From positions 558,001-622,000 of the forward strand of contig NZ_BDME01000001.1 of the NCBI RefSeq assembly GCF_002335445.1: 64,000 nucleotides of DNA. Direction: 5' to 3'. The notes beneath the pieces are model-generated. The model made no database searches. It saw only the letters and a program-made list of their open reading frames with translations, and was not told where the DNA came from. A program made the translations under genes and the position numbers. How positions within the stretch are numbered: the stretch's first letter is position 1; each line of letters opens with the position of its first letter. The DNA is from Lebetimonas natsushimae (lineage in GTDB: Bacteria > Campylobacterota > Campylobacteria > Campylobacterales > Nautiliaceae). Positions 17,263 through 27,249 of this stretch are shown here, one piece after another.

Positions 17263-18534
17263 ATGAAATATATAAAATTTATATTGGTAATATTACTGAT
17301 TTTTGTCGGATGTAGTGTTAAATCTCCTCAAATTGGTAAAAAAGTTTTTGAAGATGAAGATAAATATATTATAAAAGCGTTGGTTTTGGAAAATGATAAT
17401 AATTTAACCGCAGCAGCAGATATTTATGATTTTTTATATAAAAAAACAGATAAACCGTGGTATTATGATAAAAAAATTGAAGATCTGTTTTTTGCCAAAA
17501 AATATAAAAAGGTTTTGGAATTAACAAAAGATATTAAAAATCTGGATGAGGATTCTTTTAAATACAGAATTTTTACATTACTTGAACTTAAACAAAATGA
17601 AGAAGCTAAAAAAGAGCTTTTAAGGTATTTAAATAAGAAAGAGCCACTGTTTTATGAATTGATGTCTTATATTTTGGTAAAAGAAAATAAGTTAAATGAA
17701 GCGGTTAATTATTTAAAATCGCTTTATGCTTTAAATCATAATAAAAATACCCTTTTAGCTTTAAGTGATTTATTAATTAAATTAAAAAAATATAATGAAG
17801 CACTGGCTTATCTCAGGACTCATTTGAAAATATACGGATGCGAAATAGATATCTGCAAGAGACTTGTTGAAATATATAAAGAAACTCAGGATTTTGAAAA
17901 TTTAGCTTACATATATTCTTTAATGGGAGAAAAAGACAGAAAGTATATTTTATTTGCTTTGAAGCTTTATATTGATATGGGGGAGGAGAAAAAGGCTGTT
18001 AAATTAATTAATAAATATAATCTGGGTGATGAATATAAACTGATAGTTTATGAAACATTTAAAGAATATAAAAAAGCGGCAAATCTGTTATTGAAATTAT
18101 ATGAAAGAAGCAATAATCCGAATTATCTTTTAAAATACTGTATTTATGAGTTTGAAGCATACAAAAATAAAGAGGCTGCACGTGAGGTTATTCCAAAGCT
18201 TAGATTTTTAGCAAAGCTCTATCCTGATAATGATTTTATAAATAATTTTTTGGGATTCCTTTTAATTGATTTTGATATAAATCCGAAAAAAGGTATAGAG
18301 TATGTAAAAAAAGCACTTATTGTAAAACCTGATGACCCTGCTTATATAGATTCACTGGCATGGGGGTATTATAAACTCCATAAATGTAAGATTGCATGGG
18401 ATATAATAAAAAATATAGAAACTGATGATGAGGAAATAAACAGACACAAAAAACTTATCAAAAGGTGTTTAAATGATACTTCAAAAAATCATAAACAAAA
18501 CTCAACAAAATTTAAAAAAAGAAAAAAGCATTGA
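17263..18534 (+). CDS. TPR-repeat lipoprotein
   Basis: This 423-residue protein has a lipoprotein signal (residues 1-17, lipobox FVGC, Cys17). The rest is helical with repeated A/L-rich pairs that look like tetratricopeptide repeats, clearest near the C-terminus (NNFLGFLLID, KKALIVKPDDPAYIDSLAWGYYKL). It is expected to be anchored in a membrane facing the periplasm and to act as a scaffold; the partner is unknown. The last 62 bp overlap trpC in another frame. Confidence 0.82.
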   Translation: MKYIKFILVILLIFVGCSVKSPQIGKKVFEDEDKYIIKALVLENDNNLTAAADIYDFLYKKTDKPWYYDKKIEDLFFAKKYKKVLELTKDIKNLDEDSFKYRIFTLLELKQNEEAKKELLRYLNKKEPLFYELMSYILVKENKLNEAVNYLKSLYALNHNKNTLLALSDLLIKLKKYNEALAYLRTHLKIYGCEIDICKRLVEIYKETQDFENLAYIYSLMGEKDRKYILFALKLYIDMGEEKKAVKLINKYNLGDEYKLIVYETFKEYKKAANLLLKLYERSNNPNYLLKYCIYEFEAYKNKEAAREVIPKLRFLAKLYPDNDFINNFLGFLLIDFDINPKKGIEYVKKALIVKPDDPAYIDSLAWGYYKLHKCKIAWDIIKNIETDDEEINRHKKLIKRCLNDTSKNHKQNSTKFKKRKKH

Positions 18535-19237
18535 TCAACTGCTGAATATTAAAAGGGAATTTAAAGATGTAAAAAAGGCTTTAAAATCCACACCGGATAA
18601 TCCATATAGAATTATTGCCGAAGTTAAAAAAGCCTCTCCCAGTAAAGGAATTATAAGAGAGGATTTTAATCCGATAGAAATAGCAAAAATTTATAATGAA
18701 ACAGCCGATGCCATGAGTATTCTGACTGAGCCTTTCTTTTTTCAGGGGAGTCTGGATTATCTTAGGGAAATAAGCAAATTTGCAAAAATTCCACTTCTTA
18801 GAAAAGATTTTATAATCGATGTTTATCAGATTGCCGAGGCTTACAATGCGGGGGCAGATTTTATTTTATTAATAGCAAAAGCGCTTGATACTCAAAAATT
18901 AAAAGAACTATTTGATTTTGCGAAAAGTATTAATTTAGAAGTTTTGTTTGAAATTCATGATGAGGCGGATTTAAAAAAGGCTCTTGAAGTGGGGGCGGAT
19001 ATAATCGGATTTAATCACAGGGATTTAAAAACGTTTGAAATGCATATGGATTTGAGTGAAAAATTAATTCCAATGTTGCCAAAAGATGCGATAGTAGTGG
19101 CTGAAAGCGGGATTAACAGTTTTGAAACGGTAAAAAAACTTCACAACAACGGTATTGATGCATTTTTGGTAGGTGAACATTTTATGAGGCAAAAAGATAT
19201 TAAAAAAGAAGTACTGAAATTAAAAGGAGTGGAATAA
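18473..19237 (+). CDS. trpC: Indole-3-glycerol phosphate synthase
   Basis: This 254-residue TIM-barrel enzyme of tryptophan synthesis shows IIAEVKKASPSKGII, LTEPFFFQGS, LLRKDFIID, ALEVGADIIGFNHRDLKTF and VAESGINS, in the standard order with the catalytic Lys and Glu residues. ATG 18473 lies 62 bp inside the TPR gene. The N-terminal helix (MILQKIINKTQQNL) fits the family, so the long overlap appears genuine. Other trp genes are not in this window. Confidence 0.94.
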   Translation: MILQKIINKTQQNLKKEKSIDQLLNIKREFKDVKKALKSTPDNPYRIIAEVKKASPSKGIIREDFNPIEIAKIYNETADAMSILTEPFFFQGSLDYLREISKFAKIPLLRKDFIIDVYQIAEAYNAGADFILLIAKALDTQKLKELFDFAKSINLEVLFEIHDEADLKKALEVGADIIGFNHRDLKTFEMHMDLSEKLIPMLPKDAIVVAESGINSFETVKKLHNNGIDAFLVGEHFMRQKDIKKEVLKLKGVE

Positions 19238-19270
19238 TTTTTGCTTTTTATTAAAAAAGGCAATAATTAC

Positions 19271-19310
19271 ATGAATGTAAAATGGATAATGAATAATGGA
19301 AAATTAATTA
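19271..19310. repeat. Degenerate heptamer repeat tract within the flgH start
   Basis: Units ATGTAAA, ATGGATA, ATGAATA and ATGGAAA encode the first residues of the FlgH signal peptide. Confidence 0.55.
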
Positions 19311-20002
19311 TAACTTTAATAGTATTAAGTTTTTTTGTAGGGTGTGCAACCCATCCGATGGACCCTACTATTAATATGAAACCCCCAAAATATGTAGAAG
19401 AAATGCCTAGCAAAGATGTTAATTATCCTAAAAATCCGGGTTCATTATTTACCAATGGTGACAATCTTTTTTCTGATACAAAAGCTATGAAAGTCAATGA
19501 TATTGTAACTGTGTTGATTACAGAAACAGTAAAACAATCATCTCAGGCCAGCAAAAAACTTTCAGAATCCAACAGCGATAGCGGCGGACTTTTTGATGCC
19601 GGAATCAGCGGAGATGTTAATGTTAATGGTCATTCTACCCATATTGGGAAAACTGGGATTTCATTGAGTCTACCGGGTATGAATTCTTCCAGAACTTTTA
19701 ACGGAAGCGGAACTCAACAGAGAAACGAACTTTTTCAGACAACAATCAGTGCAAGAATTATTAAAGTATTAAAAAACGGAAATTATTATATTTACGGAAC
19801 CAGGGAAGTTTATTTAGACGGGCAAAAGCAGGTAATTGCTTTATGCGGTGTAATCAGGCCGCAGGATATCAGTGCCGATAATACCATAGATTCAAAATAT
19901 ATTGCCGATGCGAAAATTAAATATTTCACAGAAGGCGATATAAAAAGAAATATAGAAAAAAATTGGTTTGCTAAAATTTGGGAAGCTATTGCTCCTTGGT
20001 AA
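19271..20002 (+). CDS. flgH: Flagellar L-ring lipoprotein FlgH
   Basis: From ATG 19271 this is a protein of about 243 residues with lipobox FFVGC followed by AT. The family regions GSLF, LFSDTKAMKVNDIVTVLI and GNYYIYGTREVYLDGQKQ...GVIRPQDI are clear. It forms the outer-membrane L ring of the flagellum. The start is uncertain because a heptamer repeat supplies the first residues (MNVKWIMNNGKL): ATG 19271, ATG 19289 or TTG 19241 are all in frame. The second ATG would give a typical lipoprotein signal length. Confidence 0.9.
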   Translation: MNVKWIMNNGKLIITLIVLSFFVGCATHPMDPTINMKPPKYVEEMPSKDVNYPKNPGSLFTNGDNLFSDTKAMKVNDIVTVLITETVKQSSQASKKLSESNSDSGGLFDAGISGDVNVNGHSTHIGKTGISLSLPGMNSSRTFNGSGTQQRNELFQTTISARIIKVLKNGNYYIYGTREVYLDGQKQVIALCGVIRPQDISADNTIDSKYIADAKIKYFTEGDIKRNIEKNWFAKIWEAIAPW

Positions 20003-20007
20003 TATTT

Positions 20008-20037
20008 AATGGATAATGGAAAATGTAAAATTAAGAA
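20008..20037. repeat. Degenerate heptamer repeat tract
   Basis: ATGGATA-ATGGAAA-ATGTAAA-type units fill the gap between the flgH stop and the convergent hemW stop. Confidence 0.55.
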
Positions 20038-21113
20038 ATAATAAATTTAGTTAGGGCATCTGCAAGTAAAAAATCATTAGAATAAATTTTATTTTCTTTT
20101 TTATAAAGCTTTTTTTCATTAATTAAGGTTTCGGTTCTTTCTTTTTCTTTAATATTTAATATTTTTTCGTCAAATCCTACAATGGAGCGAAGTCCCAAAA
20201 ATATTTTTTCTTTTTTTATATCCTCATCACTTAAATATTCATAATTATATTTTGTTGGGTTTTTTAAATATTCATAGACACTGTTTTGAGTGTAATATCT
20301 GAAAATTTTCCATTTTCCATTTTTAATTTTTAATTTTTTAAATCCCACCGCTCCGGCACCGAGTCCCGTATATTCTTTGCCTTCCCAGTATCCTAAATTA
20401 TGAAGACAAATTTTTCCAAAGTTTGATATTTCATAGTGGAAAAATCTTTCTTTTATTTTGTCAATAAACCAAATTTCAAGTATTTCATCCTCTTTTCTTT
20501 TTGAATAATCCCCCTCCCATTTTGTTCCTTCTTCAATAGTTAGGGAATAAGCACTTATATGAGTAATTGGCAGATTAAAAGCTATTTTTAAATCATTTTC
20601 AAGCAGTTTTTTATTATCGAGGGCCGTTGCATAGATTAAATCCAGATTTATATTTTCAAACCCCGTTTTTTTGGCGTTTTCTATTGATTTTATAGCTTGA
20701 GTAGGGGAGTGGTTTCTGTTTAAGAATTTTAGTTTTTTTTCATTAAAGCTTTGGACTCCAAAACTGATTCTGTTAATTCCTAAATTTTTGATTTCTTTTA
20801 ACCATTCATAAGTCACATTCGGATTTGCTTCTATTGTGATTTCTTTTGCATTTTTTATATTTTCCTCTATTAATGTAAATAAATTTTCATAAAAATTTAC
20901 AGGCATGGTAGACGGAGTGCCGCCACCTATAAACACTGTTTCAAATTGTATATTTGAATCTGTATCATGTAAATATTGTTTTTTTATGGCATTAAAATAC
21001 TCTTTTTTTAAATGATTAATATTTGTATAAGAATTAAATGCACAGTAATTGCATTTGCTATCACAAAAAGGTATGTGAATATAGAGTAATTTATTTGTAT
21101 TTTTACTTTTCAT
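20031..21113 (-). CDS. hemW: Radical SAM heme chaperone HemW (HemN-like)
   Basis: This 360-residue radical SAM protein has the cluster motif CDSKCNYC after YIHIPF. GGGTPSTMP, ITIEANP, RISFGVQSF, LNRNHS and LDLIYATALD are all characteristic of HemW/HemN-like proteins. The motif spacing and length favour HemW (heme chaperone) over coproporphyrinogen dehydrogenase HemN. A lysine-rich insertion (KLKIKNGKWKIF) in the variable loop after TGLGAGAVG is encoded by heptamer repeat sequence (20301-20340). Confidence 0.88.
   Translation of the reverse strand: MKSKNTNKLLYIHIPFCDSKCNYCAFNSYTNINHLKKEYFNAIKKQYLHDTDSNIQFETVFIGGGTPSTMPVNFYENLFTLIEENIKNAKEITIEANPNVTYEWLKEIKNLGINRISFGVQSFNEKKLKFLNRNHSPTQAIKSIENAKKTGFENINLDLIYATALDNKKLLENDLKIAFNLPITHISAYSLTIEEGTKWEGDYSKRKEDEILEIWFIDKIKERFFHYEISNFGKICLHNLGYWEGKEYTGLGAGAVGFKKLKIKNGKWKIFRYYTQNSVYEYLKNPTKYNYEYLSDEDIKKEKIFLGLRSIVGFDEKILNIKEKERTETLINEKKLYKKENKIYSNDFLLADALTKFIIS
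20301..20340. repeat. Heptamer repeat tract inside hemW
   Basis: Tandem TTTTCCA/TTTTTAA units (complement of the ATGGAAA type) lie in frame in hemW and encode KIKNGKWKIF, a segment not expected from the family core. Confidence 0.55.
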
Positions 21114-21167
21114 TTTTCACTTTTCACTTTTAATTTTAGATATAATTTTACTAAAAAAGGCTGTGAA

Positions 21168-21626
21168 TTGAAAAAGTATCGTCCTAATGTAGCTGCTGTT
21201 GTGCTTTCTCCAAATTATCCGGAAAAAGTGGAAATATTGGTTGCTAAAAGAAATGATGTGGATGCATGGCAGTTTCCACAAGGCGGAATAGATGAGGGAG
21301 AAAGTGAAGAAGAAGCATTGCTTAGGGAATTAAAAGAGGAAATAGGTACAGATGAAGTTGAAATAATTGCAAAAATGCCTGAATGGCAAAAATATGATTT
21401 TCCAAAAATTATTGCGAAAAAAATGTATCCGTATGACGGGCAAAAACAGAAATATTTTTTAGTCAAATTAAAAAAAGGTGCAAAAATTAACTTAAACACC
21501 GAAAATCCTGAATTTGAAGATTATAAATTTGTACCTGTTGACAAAATATTTGATTATGTGAAATCATTTAAAAGACCTGTTTATAAAACAGTGTTGGAAT
21601 ATTTTAAAAAAAACGGATATTTATAA
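21168..21626 (+). CDS. rppH: RNA pyrophosphohydrolase (Nudix)
   Basis: This 152-residue protein has the complete Nudix box GGIDEGESEEEALLRELKEE plus IG (residues 39-60). The N-terminus (KKYRPNVAAVVL) and the C-terminal FKRPVYKTVLEYF match RppH, which removes pyrophosphate from mRNA 5' ends. The start is TTG 21168, just after AAAAAAGGCTGTGAA. The gene is divergent from hemW and precedes lysC by 20 bp; that order is common in Campylobacterota as far as I recall. Confidence 0.92.
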   Translation: MKKYRPNVAAVVLSPNYPEKVEILVAKRNDVDAWQFPQGGIDEGESEEEALLRELKEEIGTDEVEIIAKMPEWQKYDFPKIIAKKMYPYDGQKQKYFLVKLKKGAKINLNTENPEFEDYKFVPVDKIFDYVKSFKRPVYKTVLEYFKKNGYL

Positions 21627-21646
21627 GTGTAATATAAAGGAGTTTA

Positions 21647-22855
21647 ATGTTAGTTGTTCAAAAATTTGGCGGTACAAGTGTAGGTGATTTAGACAGAATT
21701 AAAAATGTTGCAAATATAGTAAAAAAAACAAAAGAGAGAGGAAACGATGTTGTTGTTGTCGTTTCTGCTATGGCCGGTGAGACTAATAAACTTATTGATT
21801 TTGCTAATTATTTTTCCAAAACTCCGCCCCAAAGAGAAATGGATTTATTAGTCAGTTCAGGTGAGAGGGTAACGAGTGCACTTTTATCAATTGCTCTTCA
21901 GTCAATGGGTATAGAAGCAATTGCGCTAACCGGAAGACAGGCGGGAATAAAAACTACTAAAGACCATACAAAAGCCAGAATTATGGATATTAATCCTGCG
22001 AAAATGCAAAAACATTTAAATGAAGGAAAAGTAGTAATTGTTGCAGGGTTTCAAGGTATAAGTGAAGAAGGTGATGTGACAACTCTTGGAAGAGGCGGAA
22101 GTGATTTGACCGCCGTTGCAATTGCCGGAGCACTCGGCGCTGATAAATGTGAAATTTATACAGATGTTGACGGAATTTATACGACAGACCCGAGAATTGA
22201 GCCAAAAGCTAGAAAAATAAATGTAATAAGTTATGATGAAATGCTTGAACTAGCGAGTCTTGGGGCAAAAGTAATGCAGTCTCGTTCAGTGGAACTTGCT
22301 AAAAAACTCGGAGTTGATATTGAGGTAAAATCAAGTTTTAAACCGGAAATAAAAGGTACATTAATCACAAAGGAGACACCTGATATGGAAAAAGTTTTAG
22401 TTAGTGGAATAGCTTTGGATAAAAACCAGGCAAGAGTCAGTATTTTTGGAGTGGAAGACAGGCCTGGAATCAGTGCGGAAATTTTTAGCAAACTTGCTGA
22501 TAAAAATATAAATGTTGATATGATAGTTCAAAATGTGGGAAAAGACAATAAAGCAAATCTTACTTTTACAGTACCTGAAACCGAACTAGAACTTACAAAA
22601 GAAGTTTTAAAAGAATATGAAAACAAGGCAGAAGCAATAGAATACGACAGAGACATAGCAAAGGTGAGTGTCGTAGGTGTTGGTATGAAATCTCACAGTG
22701 GAGTGGCGGCAACAGCATTTAATACTCTGGCCAAAGAAAATATAAATATCTTAATGATTTCTACAAGTGAAATTAAAATATCAATGGTTATTGATGAAAA
22801 ATACGGGGAACTTGCCGTTAGAGCGTTGCATAAAGCATATAATCTGGATAAATGA
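21647..22855 (+). CDS. lysC: Aspartate kinase
   Basis: This 402-residue protein begins with [16 protein letters not shown] and has [19 protein letters not shown] and the substrate motif [13 protein letters not shown]. It ends with two ACT domains (about 265-335 and 345-402). It phosphorylates aspartate for lysine, threonine and methionine synthesis, and the ACT pair implies feedback control by end products. Its stop overlaps hobA, and the order lysC-hobA-holB-folP matches Helicobacter. Confidence 0.95.
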   Translation: MLVVQKFGGTSVGDLDRIKNVANIVKKTKERGNDVVVVVSAMAGETNKLIDFANYFSKTPPQREMDLLVSSGERVTSALLSIALQSMGIEAIALTGRQAGIKTTKDHTKARIMDINPAKMQKHLNEGKVVIVAGFQGISEEGDVTTLGRGGSDLTAVAIAGALGADKCEIYTDVDGIYTTDPRIEPKARKINVISYDEMLELASLGAKVMQSRSVELAKKLGVDIEVKSSFKPEIKGTLITKETPDMEKVLVSGIALDKNQARVSIFGVEDRPGISAEIFSKLADKNINVDMIVQNVGKDNKANLTFTVPETELELTKEVLKEYENKAEAIEYDRDIAKVSVVGVGMKSHSGVAATAFNTLAKENINILMISTSEIKISMVIDEKYGELAVRALHKAYNLDK

Positions 22856-23388
22856 TGGATTTAAACGAATTTACATTAAAATATATTCGTGAGAAAAATT
22901 TAAAATGGATGGAGGAAAAAAGGCTTGAGTGGGTGCCTTTACTCAGTGAATTTTTATCTCAGGTAATTGAGGGGAGAAGTGTTTTTATTATTACAGATTA
23001 CAAAAGAAAGTGGTTGAGTCAATATATTTTAAATAAAATAAACAATTTTCAGGATTTCAAACCTTCTTTTGTTCCTTTTTTTGATTTAATTTCTTTAGTT
23101 CCTCAAATAGAAAATGCCAAAACTACCGAACATTTTGATTTAATTGAAGATATGTTAAACATTACTTTTAATGAAAATTATATTTTCTGGTATATCGGTG
23201 TTGAAACACCAATGCTTAAGTTTGCAAGAAGAAAAGAGAATTCATTTTTCTGGATTATGGATATGGATTTGCATAAAAACTTCTTTTTAAAATCAATTGA
23301 TGAAAATTTGGATTTAAAACTTATACATTTAGTTAATTTATTGAATGAAACATTAAAAGGTGTGATTTTTGGTGAGGTAGAAATTTGA
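22852..23388 (+). CDS. hobA: HobA, DnaA-binding initiation factor
   Basis: This 178-residue protein starts [27 protein letters not shown] and has [15 protein letters not shown] (SIS-like fold, no catalytic motif). It matches HobA, the Campylobacterota structural counterpart of DiaA, which bridges DnaA molecules at oriC. Identification is supported by gene order: in H. pylori hobA lies between lysC and holB, exactly as here, with 4-bp overlaps at both ends. Confidence 0.85.
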   Translation: MMDLNEFTLKYIREKNLKWMEEKRLEWVPLLSEFLSQVIEGRSVFIITDYKRKWLSQYILNKINNFQDFKPSFVPFFDLISLVPQIENAKTTEHFDLIEDMLNITFNENYIFWYIGVETPMLKFARRKENSFFWIMDMDLHKNFFLKSIDENLDLKLIHLVNLLNETLKGVIFGEVEI

Positions 23389-23936
23389 GTAAAATTATAG
23401 TCACCAATGATTTTGAAAAGTTGATTGAAGAAACAAAAGCAGATGAAAAAATAGTTGTTGATGAATTTAAGGTAGAGCATGTAGGTATGTTAAAAGATGT
23501 TTCATATTTAACAAGTAAAAATAAAAAAACAATCTTAATTGCTGCCAAAAAGTATAATTTAATTTCCCAAAACGCACTTTTAAAAATTTTAGAGGAACCT
23601 CCTGCCAATACAGATTTTATTTTGGTCACTACTTCAAAATATGCATTAATTGATACTATTAAATCAAGATTGTCTATAGAATATAAAAAATATGAAAACA
23701 AACAAGAACTAGATATTAATTTGGACAAAATTAATAACGAATTGATATTGGATTTATTAAAAAAAGATTTGGACAAAGAAGAAATAAAGCTTATAATATA
23801 CAACTTGATAAATAAAAAAAATTTGAAAAATGAAGAATTAAAAGTTTTAAGTAATGCTGTTAAAATGCTGGAATTAAATATAGAAAAAAAAGCTGTTTTA
23901 GCTTATATAATGCTTTATTTTAAAGGAAAAGAATGA
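23385..23936 (+). CDS. holB: DNA polymerase III subunit delta' (short form)
   Basis: This 183-residue protein starts at TTG 23385 and overlaps hobA. KYNLISQNALLKILEEPPANTDFILVTTSK is the conserved clamp-loader core (residues given for position only, about 54-83). The protein is much shorter than the E. coli subunit and lacks a zinc module and Walker A, as is typical for the epsilonproteobacterial version. Context (hobA upstream, folP downstream) supports the call. Confidence 0.82.
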   Translation: MSKIIVTNDFEKLIEETKADEKIVVDEFKVEHVGMLKDVSYLTSKNKKTILIAAKKYNLISQNALLKILEEPPANTDFILVTTSKYALIDTIKSRLSIEYKKYENKQELDINLDKINNELILDLLKKDLDKEEIKLIIYNLINKKNLKNEELKVLSNAVKMLELNIEKKAVLAYIMLYFKGKE

Positions 23937-25093
23937 AAATATATAAGTTAAATCCTAATATTGATCTAAAAAGATTAATGCAGAAAATGGGTGTTGATAA
24001 AGCCGGAATAGAAATAATGAAACAAAAACATTCATTATTTATTTTTTATATTAAAAATATAACTTGCGGAGCTGCTAATATTTTAAAGCAGGATGCTTTA
24101 AGTATAGGGGCTGAACTTGCAGTGCCTATCGGAGTGCCTAATTGTAAAAACAAAATTTTTGATGCCCTGCTTTTTTGTAATGAAAAGCAATTGAGAATTC
24201 TTGTAAAAAAAGAACTATCTCAGCCTTTTGGGCTTAAAGATTTGGCAAAAAAATTAAAAGAATTTATAAATATGCCCAGTTTTCCTTTAAAAATTATGGG
24301 GGTTATTAACGCAAATGACGATTCTTTTTTTGAAGGCAGCAGATTCAAAGGGGTTGAAGCGGTTAGCGTGATTGAAAAAATGATAGAAGAGGGGGCAGAT
24401 ATTATTGACATTGGAGGAGTTTCAAGCAGACCCGGAAGCGTTTATCCGGGAGTTGAAGAAGAATTAAATAGGGTAAAACCGATAATTGATGAAATTTATA
24501 AAAACAGACTGTATGAAAAAGCAGTTTTTAGCATAGATACCTTTAAAGCAAAAGTTTTAGAGTATGCACTTGATAGAGGATTTAAAATTGCAAATGATAT
24601 TACGGGGCTTGAAAGTGATGAGTATGCAAAAGTCGCAGCAAAATTTAATGCAAGTGTTGTAATTATGCATAAAAAAGGAACTCCAAAAGATATGCAAAAA
24701 AATCCTTTTTATGAAAATGTAATTTTGGAAGTGGATGAATTTTTTGAAGAAAGAATTGAAAAAGCAAATTCTTTTGGAATAAAAGATATTATTTTGGATG
24801 TTGGAATCGGTTTTGGAAAAAGGCTTGAGGATAATCTAGCTTTAATCAAACATATGGAACATTTCTTACATTTTGGTTATGAATTATTAATAGGTGCTAG
24901 CAGAAAATCAATGATAGATATGATTATGAAAAAATATAACCGCTCGACAACCCCAGCCGAGCGGCTTCCTGGAACTCTTGCCATTCATCAAGAAGCCGTA
25001 AGAAACGGGGCAAGTATTGTAAGATGCCATGATGTAGCCGAGCATTTTCAGGCTTTAAAAGTATTTGAAGAAATTGGGAAATTTGATGTTTAG
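23933..25093 (+). CDS. folP: Dihydropteroate synthase with N-terminal extension
   Basis: This 386-residue protein has a C-terminal dihydropteroate synthase barrel (from about residue 118). It shows KIMGVINANDDSFFEGS, EEGADIIDIGGVSSRPGS, ANDITG, IMHKKGTPKDMQ, DVGIGFGKRLEDN and GASRKSM. The usual MHxxG motif reads MHKKG. The first 115 residues form an extension that I also associate with the Helicobacter and Campylobacter enzymes. It makes dihydropteroate from pABA in folate synthesis. It overlaps holB by 4 bp and the next gene by 8 bp. Confidence 0.92.
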   Translation: MKIYKLNPNIDLKRLMQKMGVDKAGIEIMKQKHSLFIFYIKNITCGAANILKQDALSIGAELAVPIGVPNCKNKIFDALLFCNEKQLRILVKKELSQPFGLKDLAKKLKEFINMPSFPLKIMGVINANDDSFFEGSRFKGVEAVSVIEKMIEEGADIIDIGGVSSRPGSVYPGVEEELNRVKPIIDEIYKNRLYEKAVFSIDTFKAKVLEYALDRGFKIANDITGLESDEYAKVAAKFNASVVIMHKKGTPKDMQKNPFYENVILEVDEFFEERIEKANSFGIKDIILDVGIGFGKRLEDNLALIKHMEHFLHFGYELLIGASRKSMIDMIMKKYNRSTTPAERLPGTLAIHQEAVRNGASIVRCHDVAEHFQALKVFEEIGKFDV

Positions 25094-25712
25094 AAGACAA
25101 ATTGAACTTCTTGGAGATAAGCAGAAACTTCTTGAAGATAAAAAAGTTTTAATAGTTGGGGCGGGAGGACTTGGAAATTCCCTGGCAACTTTTATAAGTT
25201 GCATTGGACTTAAAAAAATAACAATTATTGATTTTGATAAAATCGAAATACATAATATTCACAGACAAATACAATTTTATAAAAAAGATATAGGAGAGAG
25301 TAAGGTTAAAATTTTAGGCGATAGAATTAAAAGATGTAACACTCAAATTGAAATAGTTGAAGGTAAATTTAATTCAAATATGGATTTTGATGTGGATTTG
25401 ATTTTTGATGCCACCGATAATTTTGAAACAAGGAAAGAAATAGATAAATTTGCTAAAAATAGCAGATTACCCTGGGTTTATGCAAGTGTGGATGAATATT
25501 ACGGACAGGTGGGATTTTTTGAAGATGCCGATTTTTCTATTTTTGCTACTAAAAATTTATCTCCAAAAGGGCAAATTCCCCCAATGGTAAGTCTTATTGC
25601 AAGTATTGAGGCAATGCTCGGTATAAAATATTTAATAGGGGAATTAAAAGAAGAAATTTTATATTATGTTGATTTTAAAGATGATTTAAAAATAAAAAAA
25701 TTTAAAATTTAA
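25086..25712 (+). CDS. ThiF/MoeB-type E1-like adenylyltransferase
   Basis: From ATG 25086 this is a protein of about 208 residues with FRRQIELLG, the ATP-binding VLIVGAGGLGNSLA, a DFDKIEIHNIHRQ segment and FDATDNFETR. These are the motifs of the E1-like family that adenylates ThiS/MoaD-type sulfur carriers. The C-terminal CxxC zinc pairs of ThiF and MoeB are absent and it is short, so its partner is uncertain. It overlaps folP by 8 bp. It is the last chromosomal gene before the tRNAs and the prophage. Confidence 0.8.
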   Translation: MFRRQIELLGDKQKLLEDKKVLIVGAGGLGNSLATFISCIGLKKITIIDFDKIEIHNIHRQIQFYKKDIGESKVKILGDRIKRCNTQIEIVEGKFNSNMDFDVDLIFDATDNFETRKEIDKFAKNSRLPWVYASVDEYYGQVGFFEDADFSIFATKNLSPKGQIPPMVSLIASIEAMLGIKYLIGELKEEILYYVDFKDDLKIKKFKI

Positions 25713-25724
25713 TCCCTGTTGCTC

Positions 25725-25753
25725 TTGATTTTTAAAAAGTTTTTATATATAAT
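25725..25753 (+). promoter_or_regulatory. Promoter of the tRNA-Gln/tRNA-fMet unit
   Basis: TTGATT (25725-25730), a 17-bp spacer and TATAAT (25748-25753) lie about 19 bp before tRNA-Gln. Confidence 0.75.
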
Positions 25754-25757
25754 TTCA

Positions 25758-27185
<1,428 letters not shown>

Positions 27186-27249
27186 TTTAACCCCCCTAAA
27201 AATTTAAAAAAATATATTGACGAAAATACTTTATAAATGGTCAAGAGGC

